NCBI GenBank assembly: GCA_903939735.1
Contig: CAJAIA010000010.1
Span: 1 to 37,560 of the forward strand
Source: an uncultured Ignavibacteria bacterium
GTDB taxonomy: Bacteria > Bacteroidota > Ignavibacteria > Kapaibacteriales > Kapaibacteriaceae
Reading direction: 5' to 3'
Length of the DNA: 37,560 nucleotides
Shown piece by piece: positions 1-7,654 of the stretch; within the stretch, counting starts at the first letter, position 1; the number at the start of each line of letters is the position of its first letter. The position numbers were made by a program, and so were the translations under genes. The notes beneath the pieces are model-generated. The model did no database searches and was not told where the DNA came from. It was given only the letters and a program-made list of their open reading frames with translations.

Positions 1-148
1 CGTCTGCAAGGCGCTCAGAGATCTGCGTCTTGATTTGATCGTTGATCTGGCGTGAGCGCAACCCCATGGCTACGATGGACTTGTAGATCGAGCCCTTTGC
101 AGACTCGTCTGCGCGGACCTTCACAGGATTTACGATGTACGTGCTCAT
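1..148 (-). CDS. rpoZ: RNA polymerase omega subunit (RpoZ/RPB6-like), 3'-truncated by window edge
   Basis: Only the first 49 codons are inside the window. The peptide begins MSTYIVNPVKVRADESAKGS and continues with a segment IYKSIVAMGLRSRQINDQIK. This resembles the conserved N-terminal helix of bacterial omega, which binds around the beta-prime C-terminus and helps assemble RNA polymerase. The ATG at 146-148 is preceded by a GGAG Shine-Dalgarno about 8 bases upstream. A perfect TAnnTTTG -7 box lies at 190-197 on the same strand, so the gene probably has its own promoter even though it sits at the end of a long minus-strand run. The family call rests on the short SIVAMGLRSRQIN-type segment only, so some doubt remains. 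Confidence 0.72.
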   Translation of the reverse strand, partial: MSTYIVNPVKVRADESAKGSIYKSIVAMGLRSRQINDQIKTQISERLAD

Positions 149-189
149 AGGGATACTCCAGAGGGAGATTGGGTCATAAAGAGGGACCG

Positions 190-197
190 CAAAGATA
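190..197 (-). promoter_or_regulatory. Bacteroidota-type -7 promoter box (TATCTTTG) for rpoZ
   Basis: Read on the minus strand, the octamer TATCTTTG matches the Bacteroidota housekeeping -7 consensus TAnnTTTG exactly. It ends 41 bases before the rpoZ ATG. The 11-mer TATCTTTGCGG also occurs unchanged upstream of panB (6787-6797). I do not see a good TTG -33 element at the expected distance. Confidence 0.55.
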
Positions 198-226
198 TGA
201 AGATTGGGCGGAATATTCGCCCCCCC

Positions 227-631
227 CTACAAAAAACGGGCTCGTTCCTCTGGGGTGGGCACCCGGCAGGTGCTGCGCTTGCCGAACCAGCGGTAGCGGT
301 TTCGGGAGGTCCATTGGTAGATGGTGTTACGCAGGCCCCGAGGGACAATGCGTATGATCTGTGCGGCCGCGCGCCAGGGTCCGCCGAGGATGGTGCCGAG
401 GTGGATCATGGCATCGCTCTCGACGACGAGCATGTCGGTGCGTGTAATCACGTAGACCGTGGTGGGCGGACCCACCACGCCGTGCGATGCAAGGAGTTCT
501 TCGCCGATGGGCGACTGAAACGACGCAAAGCGAAACTCGCCGGATGGGTCGTGACGCATCAGAAAGTCAACGGTGTGGTTGCACAACGTGCACACGCCGT
601 CAAAGATCACGATGGTGTAGTCGCGTGTCAT
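227..631 (-). CDS. DCC-family thiol-disulfide oxidoreductase-like protein (DUF393)
   Basis: A 134-residue protein, the usual length of the DCC family. The signature is the N-terminal strand followed by FDGVCTLCN near residues 10-18, i.e. the D-G-x-C-x-x-C motif that names the family. It continues with an FRFASFQSPIGEELL segment and a C-terminal R-x-R-Y-R-W-F stretch, also typical. The family is predicted to have a thioredoxin-like fold, but its substrate is unknown. The gene follows the rRNA methyltransferase by 14 bases and is probably co-transcribed with it. No signal peptide is visible, so it is likely cytoplasmic. The family call is firm; the biochemical role is not. Confidence 0.85.
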   Translation of the reverse strand: MTRDYTIVIFDGVCTLCNHTVDFLMRHDPSGEFRFASFQSPIGEELLASHGVVGPPTTVYVITRTDMLVVESDAMIHLGTILGGPWRAAAQIIRIVPRGLRNTIYQWTSRNRYRWFGKRSTCRVPTPEERARFL

Positions 632-645
632 GCGGTCGTTACGCG

Positions 646-1716
646 TTAGCGCGTTCGTGTAAGACGTGCCACATAGAACCCATCTCCGCCGTTATCGCCA
701 GGTAGGGTACTCCACTCCGAAGCGAGCGTAAATGCCGCGCCTTCGTCGGATGCGCAGAACTGTTCGATCTGCTGCTTGCCCTCGGAGGGAAGGATGCTGC
801 ACGTTGCATAGACAACGCTGCCGCCCACGCGGACAATCCTGGCGTTGCGACGAAGGATCTCTGCTTGAACGGTGATGAGCTCGTTGAGCATCTGCTCGTT
901 GAGATTCATGAGAATGTCTGGGTTCCGACGAATCACACCAGTGCCGCTACATGGCACGTCGATGAATACGCCATCTGCAGAGTCGGCCAGACGCTTCACG
1001 GTTTTTGTGGACGTTATGGGGCGTGCATCGACGATATCTACGCCTGCGCGAATGCATCGCTGCTTGAGCGCGGCAAGCTTTTCACTGCTCGTGTCGAGCG
1101 CGATGATGCGTCCGCGATTCTTCATCGCTGCTGCAAACAGCAACGTCTTCCCACCAGCGCCTGCACATGCGTCAACAATGCGCTGACCCGGCTCGACGTG
1201 GAGTTCATGTCCTGCTCGCTGTGATGTAATGTCTTGCTGCTCAAACCAGCCATCGCGAAACGCCTGTGATGTAAACAACCCGAAGGGCGATGCAATGCGT
1301 ACGGCATCGTCTTCAACAATCGTAGGTTGATACTCAGTCAGGGCCGCCACACATTCCTTCACCGTCGTCTTGAGCGTGTTCACGCGAATGAACGTTGGCG
1401 CATCCGCGAGTAACGCCGCGATCACGCTCTGTGCAGCATCGCCGTATGCCTGTGTGATGCCATCGCGCAGGAGCTGCGGAAGTGCAGCACGATCGGGATC
1501 GATCAGACCGTCGAGGTCGCCGCGGAGCGCCGCATCGATGTCGGCGTAGCGCACAGCCTGAATGAGCACTGTGCGAATAGCGCGTGCATCATCAGCTGAC
1601 GGACGCAATTCACGGAACAGATGTTCGAATGCCGTGGAGAGATGTCGACCTCGATGCACGACATCATCGAATGATGTGCGCACCGCATCGTGCAGAGATG
1701 CGGGTAGTTGGTTCAC
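646..1716 (-). CDS. rsmB: RsmB/Sun-family 16S rRNA (cytosine-C5) methyltransferase
   Basis: A 356-residue SAM-dependent RNA m5C methyltransferase. The N-terminal part is a NusB-like helical region. The catalytic domain has the SAM motif VDACAGAGGKT (around residue 180), then the acidic ALDTSSEKL strand. It carries both family cysteines: DVPCSGTGVIRRNPD (motif IV) and YATCSILPSE (motif VI), one as the nucleophile and one for product release. Translation appears to start at a GTG whose last two bases begin the TGA stop of the upstream Rieske gene, a four-base GTGA overlap implying translational coupling. The protein is somewhat shorter than E. coli RsmB. Another RNA target within the NOL1/NOP2/Sun family is possible. 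Confidence 0.88.
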   Translation of the reverse strand: MNQLPASLHDAVRTSFDDVVHRGRHLSTAFEHLFRELRPSADDARAIRTVLIQAVRYADIDAALRGDLDGLIDPDRAALPQLLRDGITQAYGDAAQSVIAALLADAPTFIRVNTLKTTVKECVAALTEYQPTIVEDDAVRIASPFGLFTSQAFRDGWFEQQDITSQRAGHELHVEPGQRIVDACAGAGGKTLLFAAAMKNRGRIIALDTSSEKLAALKQRCIRAGVDIVDARPITSTKTVKRLADSADGVFIDVPCSGTGVIRRNPDILMNLNEQMLNELITVQAEILRRNARIVRVGGSVVYATCSILPSEGKQQIEQFCASDEGAAFTLASEWSTLPGDNGGDGFYVARLTRTR

Positions 1717-2189
1717 GCAGTAATAGTCAGAATGTTCGTTGACGAATTAAACGCCGATGGGAATCGCTTGAGATCAGTTGCGCTACCGGTATTCGGTTGA
1801 CGCTTCACTGCTCCGTCGGCAGCAGCAAATTGTGCACCGTGGCAGCTGCAGATGATGTCGGCTCCGGCAGCAGCAGGAGGGTTTACTTCACAGCCTGCGT
1901 GCGTACAAATCGAGCTGAAGACAACAAACGTGTTGGACGCGATCCGTGATATGAACACCGGTGCGCCACCGTTGAGTCCGGCAATCAGACGCAGCGTGAT
2001 GCCACCCACGTTTGCGAGTTCAGGAACAGCAGCAACATCGACGGTAAATGTTGTGCCTGATGGTGTTGGGTTCGACTCATCAGTTTCGCAACCAGCGACA
2101 AGTGTCGCTACGGTAGCAGCCGACATGGCGAGTCCGATCGATGCAGCGGCGCTGCGGAGGAAATGCCGTCGTGATGATGGTGATGACAT
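1713..2189 (-). CDS. Tat-exported Rieske [2Fe-2S] lipoprotein
   Basis: A 158-residue protein starting MSSPSSRRHFLRSAA, a twin-arginine Tat signal, followed by a hydrophobic stretch ending LVAGC, a plausible lipobox. The Rieske cluster motifs are CTHAGC and CSCHG, about 20 residues apart. They supply the two Cys and two His ligands plus the extra cysteine pair that forms a disulfide in bc1/b6f-type Rieske proteins. This suggests a fairly high-potential centre held on the outer face of the inner membrane or at the outer membrane. No cytochrome b gene is adjacent, so it need not be part of a bc complex. It lies 10 bases after a small membrane protein and overlaps the methyltransferase start, so one operon is likely. 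Confidence 0.88.
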   Translation of the reverse strand: MSSPSSRRHFLRSAAASIGLAMSAATVATLVAGCETDESNPTPSGTTFTVDVAAVPELANVGGITLRLIAGLNGGAPVFISRIASNTFVVFSSICTHAGCEVNPPAAAGADIICSCHGAQFAAADGAVKRQPNTGSATDLKRFPSAFNSSTNILTITA

Positions 2190-2199
2190 GCCTAATCCC

Positions 2200-2499
2200 T
2201 TACGATTGTTTCGAACGAAGCTTCCACCATCCCAACCCGATCAGCACGAGCGAGGTTCCCGCAACGAACGCAAGGCTTGCCGGAATTGCCTGGGGCGTTG
2301 CATCCAGAGGGAGCAAGCCGAAGCGGAAGCGTGGTTCATAGGTAACCTGCTTCGTTTCTGTACCAAAGAGAGGATCCTTGACGATCGTCACAATCTCTTC
2401 ACGATCCTTCGAGAAGATCTGCCGTCCGTCCTTGAACCATAGGCCGCCCCCTACGAGGATGCCAACGATGCCGATGATGATGAGCAAGCGCCAAATCAT
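2200..2499 (-). CDS. Small two-helix membrane protein, function unknown
   Basis: A 99-residue protein I do not recognise. It starts MIWRLLIIIGIVGILVGGG, a first transmembrane helix. A polar region of about 45 residues follows (KDGRQIFSKDREEIVTIVKD). A second helix (IPASLAFVAGTSLVLIGLGW) ends in a short basic tail, KLRSKQS. The N-terminus is probably in the periplasm or just inside, and the central loop faces one side only. It sits between the heme-bearing barrel gene (9-base gap) and the Rieske gene (10-base gap). A role in assembling or anchoring that redox group is possible but is inferred from position alone. Confidence 0.7.
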   Translation of the reverse strand: MIWRLLIIIGIVGILVGGGLWFKDGRQIFSKDREEIVTIVKDPLFGTETKQVTYEPRFRFGLLPLDATPQAIPASLAFVAGTSLVLIGLGWWKLRSKQS

Positions 2500-2508
2500 G
2501 TGCGTGCC

Positions 2509-3714
2509 TTAGTAGAAGAGGTGAAGTTGGAGATTCCAGCGATTGGCCGTGCCTTCCTTCCAGGTGTCCCAGATGCGGTACTCGGGACGAAGCTCGACGT
2601 AGGGAAGCACGAAGATCTGTGCGCCGAACACGGCTGCATTCGCAGCAATCGTACCCGGTGCGAGTTCCTGGTCGGTGCTGTAGCGCTCATAGCGCGCATA
2701 GACGAGCAACGGCGAATACACTTGATAGCCGAGCTCTGCCATAAAGTTGCTCGTGCGTATGGCATCGTCGAGTTCTGTGGTGGTATAGTCGAGCATCAGT
2801 GAGAGGTGGTCGCTCAAGCCAATACCGGCAAACGCACTCGTCATGCGGAAGTCGCCGTTCATCAGCATCGAACCGCCGAACCACATGTTAAGCATGTCGT
2901 TAAACGCGCGAGGCCACACGACTGCTCGCGCTGTAAGTGTCGGACTGTTGCCTTGAATCACAGATTGTGATGCTAGTCCGTTGCTGACGCGCAGACGTGA
3001 GAGTGCTTCAGAGCCGAACACGCCAGCTTGTACCGAGAGCCATTTGAGTGATTCGTAATTCAACTCAGCACCAAACTCCGACCAATCAGGCGCGAGATAT
3101 GTCTGACGCAGGGATGTGTTGGCCCAGCTGTACGGCGCCATGGTGTGATCGTCGTAGCGCATACCGATTGACGGACGAAACAAGCCGGCGCGAATCAAGG
3201 GGAGTGACGCATCTGGCTGGAAGAGCACCGATGCCGATCCCATGCGCTGTCCGGGATAGGTGCTGCGTGTAACATCATTGATGCGTAGCGCAGCAAGATT
3301 GAATGTGCCCTCGACGGTAACGGCTTTTACGGGCGTTACTGCAGCGTACAAGCTTGCTTGCATGGGGAATGTTGCGCGCGACGATCCTTCGAGAAACTGT
3401 CGTGTGCTCTGCACACGCATGTCCATGCCAACGGTGAGCAGACCGTCGAAGAACTGGTTCGACTCATCTTCGGGATATGCCCAGGAAATCAGGGACGACT
3501 TGCGTGGCACCATGCTGACGTCGTACCAGCTGTACCATCCGAGTTCGTTGCGGAGTCCGCCACCGGTTGGGCTCACATGACAGTTGATGCAGCGGTTACC
3601 AGTGAGCGCTGAAAACTGCGGGATCGCCATAGCCGCGGACGAACCGGCAATCAGCAGAGCGACCACGATCGCTCGTGCGATGTTAGAGTGTAATGGCAAC
3701 AAGGGATGACTCAA
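2509..3714 (-). CDS. Predicted outer-membrane beta-barrel with an N-terminal CXXCH heme motif
   Basis: About 401 residues from a TTG start. The N-terminus has a signal peptide (ARAIVVALLIAGSSAAMA). The mature protein begins IPQFSALTGNRCINCHVSP, placing one c-type heme motif (CINCH) right after the cleavage site. The rest alternates hydrophobic and polar residues in short strands, has many aromatic residues, and ends LQLHLFY, a barrel-type C-terminus with a final aromatic. This layout, one heme motif ahead of a barrel, resembles porin-like cytochromes found in electron-transferring bacteria; the exact family is not certain. The start is ambiguous: TTG codons at 3714, 3702 and 3699 could all serve. 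The gene overlaps the preceding lipoprotein gene by up to 32 bases. Conduit, porin and heme sensor are all open. Confidence 0.72.
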   Translation of the reverse strand: MSHPLLPLHSNIARAIVVALLIAGSSAAMAIPQFSALTGNRCINCHVSPTGGGLRNELGWYSWYDVSMVPRKSSLISWAYPEDESNQFFDGLLTVGMDMRVQSTRQFLEGSSRATFPMQASLYAAVTPVKAVTVEGTFNLAALRINDVTRSTYPGQRMGSASVLFQPDASLPLIRAGLFRPSIGMRYDDHTMAPYSWANTSLRQTYLAPDWSEFGAELNYESLKWLSVQAGVFGSEALSRLRVSNGLASQSVIQGNSPTLTARAVVWPRAFNDMLNMWFGGSMLMNGDFRMTSAFAGIGLSDHLSLMLDYTTTELDDAIRTSNFMAELGYQVYSPLLVYARYERYSTDQELAPGTIAANAAVFGAQIFVLPYVELRPEYRIWDTWKEGTANRWNLQLHLFY

Positions 3715-4393
3715 GAATAGAAGTAGCTCGTTGATTTGTGGCCGTTGTTGTGACCACGCGCGTCTGGCGCTGCCGCACGATTCCGAAACCAGGTGCTAAC
3801 CATAACTCATCAGTTGTCTGTGTTCGTTGCGTCTCGGTAGATGTTGTTGCTTGCATGCGAATCAGAGCGCACGAAACAAACACGCGTACCGGGGTAGCAA
3901 CCGTATCAACGCAGGTCACGATAGTGTAGATGTTCGTCGGCTCGGTGCCTTCGCGAGTACGCCGTGGGAACGTTGTGCCTGGAGCCAGCGGGGCGGCCAG
4001 GCGACGGCGTCCGACGGTATCAGTTGCGCGTTCAAACGTGATCAACTCAGAGGCATCAGCCCAGTGATACGTGGTATCGACGATTGTAACGCCACCCTGT
4101 GTGGTCTCGCGTTGCACGGCAAGAGCTTTCTTTTGCGGCGCAACGGACACAGCAGTGTCGATGACGGTAAATCGATACGTCGCATACGGAGTGATCGATG
4201 TGTCACCCGATGGTGTAATGTCGGTAGTGGTGTACACCAGCGTTGTCGATGTACCAATACGCGCCGCGAGTAGGTAATCTGGTATGCGATACGTTGTAAC
4301 GGACGGACCCGATGGGTCTGGCAGTACCGGAGTGCCCGCGCATGCTCCAAGCAGGAGTGCTGTTACTGTGGCGATGAGAGCGATGCGAAGCAT
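3683..4393 (-). CDS. Lipoprotein of unknown function
   Basis: I chose the ATG at 4391-4393, giving 236 residues, because it begins MLRIALIATVTALLLGACAG, a clean lipoprotein signal with lipobox LGAC and the acylated cysteine at residue 18. A longer reading to 4489 would add an implausible N-terminus and run into the upstream gene. The mature part is rich in threonine and beta-strand pattern (TYRIPDYLLAARIGTSTTLV, then repeated short polar strands). It looks like a compact beta domain in the periplasm or on the outer membrane. No clear Shine-Dalgarno is present. It lies 68 bases after the PsbP-like lipoprotein and overlaps the barrel gene. I do not recognise the family. Confidence 0.75.
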   Translation of the reverse strand: MLRIALIATVTALLLGACAGTPVLPDPSGPSVTTYRIPDYLLAARIGTSTTLVYTTTDITPSGDTSITPYATYRFTVIDTAVSVAPQKKALAVQRETTQGGVTIVDTTYHWADASELITFERATDTVGRRRLAAPLAPGTTFPRRTREGTEPTNIYTIVTCVDTVATPVRVFVSCALIRMQATTSTETQRTQTTDELWLAPGFGIVRQRQTRVVTTTATNQRATSILESSLVAITL

Positions 4394-4461
4394 GGGCACA
4401 AAATAGCGAACGCGCGCCAGCCAGGGGCCGACGCGCGTTCGTTGCTGCGTTGCTGAGGAGG

Positions 4462-5517
4462 TTACTTCAGGTTCATTGATGTTACGCACTGCTCAAAGAG
4501 AGGCAGGTAGACTGCTTGCTCATCCTTGAACCAGTTCAGCGTAATACGGAACATCTTGTCGCCCTTCACCGTGAAGTACGCGCGGGATCCAACGTTTGCA
4601 CCGCCGGCATAGTTGAAGTAGTACGCCTTCTGTCCGTTGACTGTTGTTGGTGTAGCCTTTGCGCCGTTATAGCGAGCCTTGTTCTGCTCGATGATCTTGT
4701 CGAGGTTCTTCTGATCCTTCGCATCGAACACATCAACTTGAATTGTGCAGTCGAGTCGTGAACCGGCAAAGCTCATCGACGACAGACCCTTTGAGCTGCC
4801 CTTCGTGCCCTGGAAGTTGTCTGGGATCTTGATCGAGAAGTCAGCAGCTGCGTACGCGCGGAGTGTTGTCGATGGTGGCTCTGGTCCGGCCGGTGCTGCA
4901 GTGTCGACCTTTGGTGCAACAACAACCTTTTGCGCAAGCTTTACCGACTTAATGATCTCTGCGAATTCAGCTTCGTAGTCTTGGAACGTGTTGCCAAATG
5001 CAGCGAGCGTGAGCGTTGTCACGAGCGAGTCATTCTCGGCGAAATACATCTCCATGCGGCACTTGCCGTCGATCTGGTCGAACTCAACGGAGAGCTTCTT
5101 GCCAACCTTGCCACCAAACGTTGTGGCTTCGTCGAGGTACATCGGAACCGGTGAATCGCTGATGTCCTTTGGCTTTGTTGTGTCGCGCTCGAATTCAAGC
5201 TTCGACTTTTCGATGATGGCAGCCATCGTTGGGTTGACACTATCGATCGGAATCACACGAAGCTCAATCTTCGCTCCGCCTTCACCCTTGCCGAAGGTGT
5301 TGAAGCGGCTTGCAGCCGACTTCGATGATGTGGCAAGGATCATGCTGCCCTTGCGCGTTTGAATGTTCCAGTTTGCCGGAACCTTGACTTCGAACTTGCG
5401 TGCATCGTCGGTGACAACCTTGAGCGACTCAATTGGCACCGGACGAACCTTAGGCTCGCATCCGATCACGACAACGAGAGCAAGAAGACCGAGGAGAAAA
5501 CTGCGTGCAACAACCAT
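4462..5517 (-). CDS. Lipoprotein with two PsbP-like domains
   Basis: A 351-residue protein. The ATG at 5515-5517 is chosen because a GGAG lies about 8 bases upstream; a TTG five codons earlier overlaps that site. The signal MVVARSFLLGLLALVVVIGC makes residue 20 the lipidated cysteine. The mature protein holds two related halves (about residues 35-200 and 220-351). Each opens with a strand pattern like KFEVKVPANWN or DFSIKIPDNFQ and ends with a helix such as EFAEIIKSVKL or LPLFEQCVTSMNL. This is the PsbP/DUF-type fold common in non-photosynthetic bacteria. A linker rich in Pro and Ala joins the halves. Function is unknown. It follows the heme lipoprotein by 33 bases. Confidence 0.75.
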   Translation of the reverse strand: MVVARSFLLGLLALVVVIGCEPKVRPVPIESLKVVTDDARKFEVKVPANWNIQTRKGSMILATSSKSAASRFNTFGKGEGGAKIELRVIPIDSVNPTMAAIIEKSKLEFERDTTKPKDISDSPVPMYLDEATTFGGKVGKKLSVEFDQIDGKCRMEMYFAENDSLVTTLTLAAFGNTFQDYEAEFAEIIKSVKLAQKVVVAPKVDTAAPAGPEPPSTTLRAYAAADFSIKIPDNFQGTKGSSKGLSSMSFAGSRLDCTIQVDVFDAKDQKNLDKIIEQNKARYNGAKATPTTVNGQKAYYFNYAGGANVGSRAYFTVKGDKMFRITLNWFKDEQAVYLPLFEQCVTSMNLK

Positions 5518-5550
5518 GGTAGGGAACTCCAAGAAAAAACGCTACGAATG

Positions 5551-5949
5551 CTAATTGTTGAGAGCACCTTCAGCAACCCACCGACGCATACCAACCACGT
5601 GATTCGACGTTATGCGCTGGTCGAGGCCGCCAAACGGATGGGGAAGAACGCCCTCGAGAACCTGAATAATCACGCTCTCGCTTGGACGGTTAGGGACGAT
5701 GAGATTTGGTCGATCGAACATGATCGATGAATACGACGTCAGACGAATGCCCGCGGCAGCCGTAATGTCGGAGTGGCAACCGCCATTGGCGCAGGTGACC
5801 GTGAGAAACGGCTGCACATGACCGCGGAAACGCACGTTCGAATCCGGGAACACAACGTCCTGTGGATTCGTGATCACATTGCTCGAGCATGCGCAGAGCA
5901 ATGCGACCGCACAGAGTGTCACGACAATAACCTGCGGCGCCAGAGTCAT
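5551..5949 (-). CDS. Small lipoprotein with a CX4CH heme-like motif
   Basis: A 132-residue protein with lipoprotein signal MTLAPQVIVVTLCAVALLCAC (acylated cysteine at residue 21). The mature part has FRGHVQPFLTVTCANGGCH, with cysteines 53 and 58 and histidine 59. This is the sequence environment of a c-type heme site (as in FxxxVxPxLxxxCxxCH proteins), but with four residues between the cysteines instead of two. The C-terminus (HVVGMRRWVAEGALNN) matches the helix that ends small cytochrome c folds. The start codon follows directly on the panB stop codon with no gap, so the two are translated from one message. It may be a periplasm-facing electron carrier. Heme binding is unproven because of the unusual spacing. 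Confidence 0.72.
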   Translation of the reverse strand: MTLAPQVIVVTLCAVALLCACSSNVITNPQDVVFPDSNVRFRGHVQPFLTVTCANGGCHSDITAAAGIRLTSYSSIMFDRPNLIVPNRPSESVIIQVLEGVLPHPFGGLDQRITSNHVVGMRRWVAEGALNN

Positions 5950-6768
5950 TTAGTAGCTCTCCTCCGGACCCGGGAACTCGTGTTTGCGCACGTCTGCGAC
6001 GTACCGCTGCACGGCCGACGTCATGACGTCGTGCAGTTCGGCATAGCGACGAACGAACCTCGGACGAAACTCGGTTGACATGCCCATCATGTCTGTCCAC
6101 ACAAGGATCTGTCCGTCGCAGTCAGGTCCAGCACCGATACCAATCGTTGGGATCGAGATACTCGCGGTGACTTCTTTCGCGAGATGCGACGGTACCTTTT
6201 CAAGAACAACAGCGAACGCACCAGCTTGTTCGAGTGCGATTGCATCGCGCTTGATTTGTGCTGCTTCTTCGTCGGTAGCACCACGCTCCTTGTACGAGCC
6301 AAACTGGTGGATGCTCTGTGGAGTTAGGCCAAGGTGCGCCATCACCGGGATGCCACTCTCGGTCATCAATCGCACAGCTTCCAGTACACGCTGTCCACCC
6401 TCGAGCTTCACCGCGCCGCATCCAGCTTCCTTCATCAGTCGGCCGGCATTGCGGAAAGCCTCCTGCGGAGACACCTGGTAGCTCATAAAGGGCATATCGG
6501 TAACGATGAGCGCGTGATTAACTGCACCCACAACGGTCTGGGTATGGTAAATCATGTGCTCAAGCGTCACGGGGATCGTTGTGTCGTGACCCTGCACGAC
6601 GTTCCCTACGGAGTCGCCTACAAGCAACACATCAACACCGGCAGAATCAAGAATGCCGGCCGTGATAGCATCGTATGCCGTCAGGCATGCAATAGGCGTG
6701 CCCTTGGCCTTCATCTCGATGAGGCGTCGGGTGGTTACGCGCTTACGTGTTGTGTTGGTAACAGACAT
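5950..6768 (-). CDS. panB: 3-methyl-2-oxobutanoate hydroxymethyltransferase (ketopantoate synthesis)
   Basis: A 272-residue enzyme that makes ketopantoate from 2-oxoisovalerate and methylene-tetrahydrofolate, the first step of pantothenate and coenzyme A synthesis. It has the family motifs [49 protein letters not shown] and the catalytic-glutamate segment VLEKVPS, ending in [11 protein letters not shown]. Length is normal. I use the ATG at 6766-6768, which has AGGA a few bases upstream; an extension to 6792 would cross that site. A perfect -7 box at 6790-6797 places the transcript start just ahead, making panB the head of the minus-strand run that carries the envelope redox genes. It is divergent from the LpxH-like gene. 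Confidence 0.96.
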   Translation of the reverse strand: MSVTNTTRKRVTTRRLIEMKAKGTPIACLTAYDAITAGILDSAGVDVLLVGDSVGNVVQGHDTTIPVTLEHMIYHTQTVVGAVNHALIVTDMPFMSYQVSPQEAFRNAGRLMKEAGCGAVKLEGGQRVLEAVRLMTESGIPVMAHLGLTPQSIHQFGSYKERGATDEEAAQIKRDAIALEQAGAFAVVLEKVPSHLAKEVTASISIPTIGIGAGPDCDGQILVWTDMMGMSTEFRPRFVRRYAELHDVMTSAVQRYVADVRKHEFPGPEESY

Positions 6769-6789
6769 AGGATTCCTGATCTGGACCCG

Positions 6790-6797
6790 CAAAGATA
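6790..6797 (-). promoter_or_regulatory. Bacteroidota-type -7 promoter box (TATCTTTG) for panB
   Basis: On the minus strand TATCTTTG matches TAnnTTTG perfectly and is followed by GCGG, the same 11-mer as upstream of rpoZ. It ends 21 bases before the panB ATG, leaving room for a short leader with the AGGA ribosome site. The -33 element is not obvious. Confidence 0.6.
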
Positions 6798-6820
6798 GCC
6801 CGCGCCGACCTTCCCGGCGT

Positions 6821-6828
6821 TATCTTAC
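6821..6828 (+). promoter_or_regulatory. -7-like box (TATCTTAC) abutting the lpxH-like start codon
   Basis: TATCTTAC keeps the TAnnTT core of the Bacteroidota -7 element and ends four bases before the ATG at 6833. If used, transcription would begin at or next to the start codon, giving a leaderless or nearly leaderless message. No Shine-Dalgarno is visible. The match is partial, so confidence is modest. Confidence 0.4.
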
Positions 6829-6832
6829 CGTT

Positions 6833-7633
6833 ATGCTCAACCCCGTGGTCTCGGTTCGATCGCTCTCGTTGGACGTTCCGGATGGCAAGGTTGTGACGTT
6901 CATCTCGGACGTCCATCTTGGCCTAGGGGACCGTGCCACGGATCGTCGCCGGGAGCAACACCTGGTGTCTCTGCTCCGTTCCGCGGCCACCCGCTCGGCC
7001 CACATCGTTATCGTGGGCGATCTCTTTGATCTGTGGTTCGATTACTCCTCGGTTATCCCTCGCTGGCATGTCCGCACACTTGCGGCCCTGGCCGAATGCC
7101 GGGATGCTGGCGTTCCGATCTCCTATCTGATCGGAAATCATGATTTCGGACACCACACCTACTTCCGCGACGAGCTGGGTATCGAGGTCGATCTTGGTGA
7201 TGTCGATCTGACCATCGGTTCAACCCGACTGTACATCAGCCACGGCGATGGCAAGGCACATAACGACACGGGATACCTGATGCTTCGAGGCATCCTTCGT
7301 AATCGTGTCGCACAGTTGCTCTACCGCTGGATTCATCCAGATCTGGGCATCGGTCTTGCATCGGCCACCTCGCGAACTAGCCGCGATCATACAAGCGCGA
7401 AGGATTATGGTCCGCACGACGGACTACGCGACTTCGCAGCGCAGCAGACGGCACGCGGATACGATTACGTGGTGATGGGGCATAGGCATCGCGCTACCGT
7501 CGAAACGGTCGGCAGCGGCACCTATATCAATCTCGGACATTGGCTTGGCGAGCAAGCAACGTATGGTGAATACGATCCACGCTCGGGCTTTGCGTTGAAG
7601 CACTGGCCCCCTGACACAGCAGCAACACTCTAA
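6833..7633 (+). CDS. lpxH: LpxH-like UDP-2,3-diacylglucosamine diphosphatase (calcineurin-type metallophosphoesterase)
   Basis: A 266-residue metallophosphoesterase. Metal-binding motifs appear in order: SDVHLG (D26, H28), VGDLFDLWFD, IGNHDFG, ISHGDG and MGHRH, the set of the LpxH/LpxH2 group. Such enzymes cleave UDP-2,3-diacylglucosamine to lipid X in lipid A synthesis at the inner membrane. The gene's ATG at 6833 is the first after a promoter-like box; a longer frame to 6653 would run through panB and is rejected. The protein is a little longer than E. coli LpxH, as usual in Bacteroidota. No other lpx gene is adjacent, so a different pyrophosphate substrate cannot be excluded. Histidine ammonia-lyase follows after 21 bases. 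Confidence 0.8.
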   Translation: MLNPVVSVRSLSLDVPDGKVVTFISDVHLGLGDRATDRRREQHLVSLLRSAATRSAHIVIVGDLFDLWFDYSSVIPRWHVRTLAALAECRDAGVPISYLIGNHDFGHHTYFRDELGIEVDLGDVDLTIGSTRLYISHGDGKAHNDTGYLMLRGILRNRVAQLLYRWIHPDLGIGLASATSRTSRDHTSAKDYGPHDGLRDFAAQQTARGYDYVVMGHRHRATVETVGSGTYINLGHWLGEQATYGEYDPRSGFALKHWPPDTAATL

Positions 7634-7654
7634 CAGCACTCTGGAATACAATCG

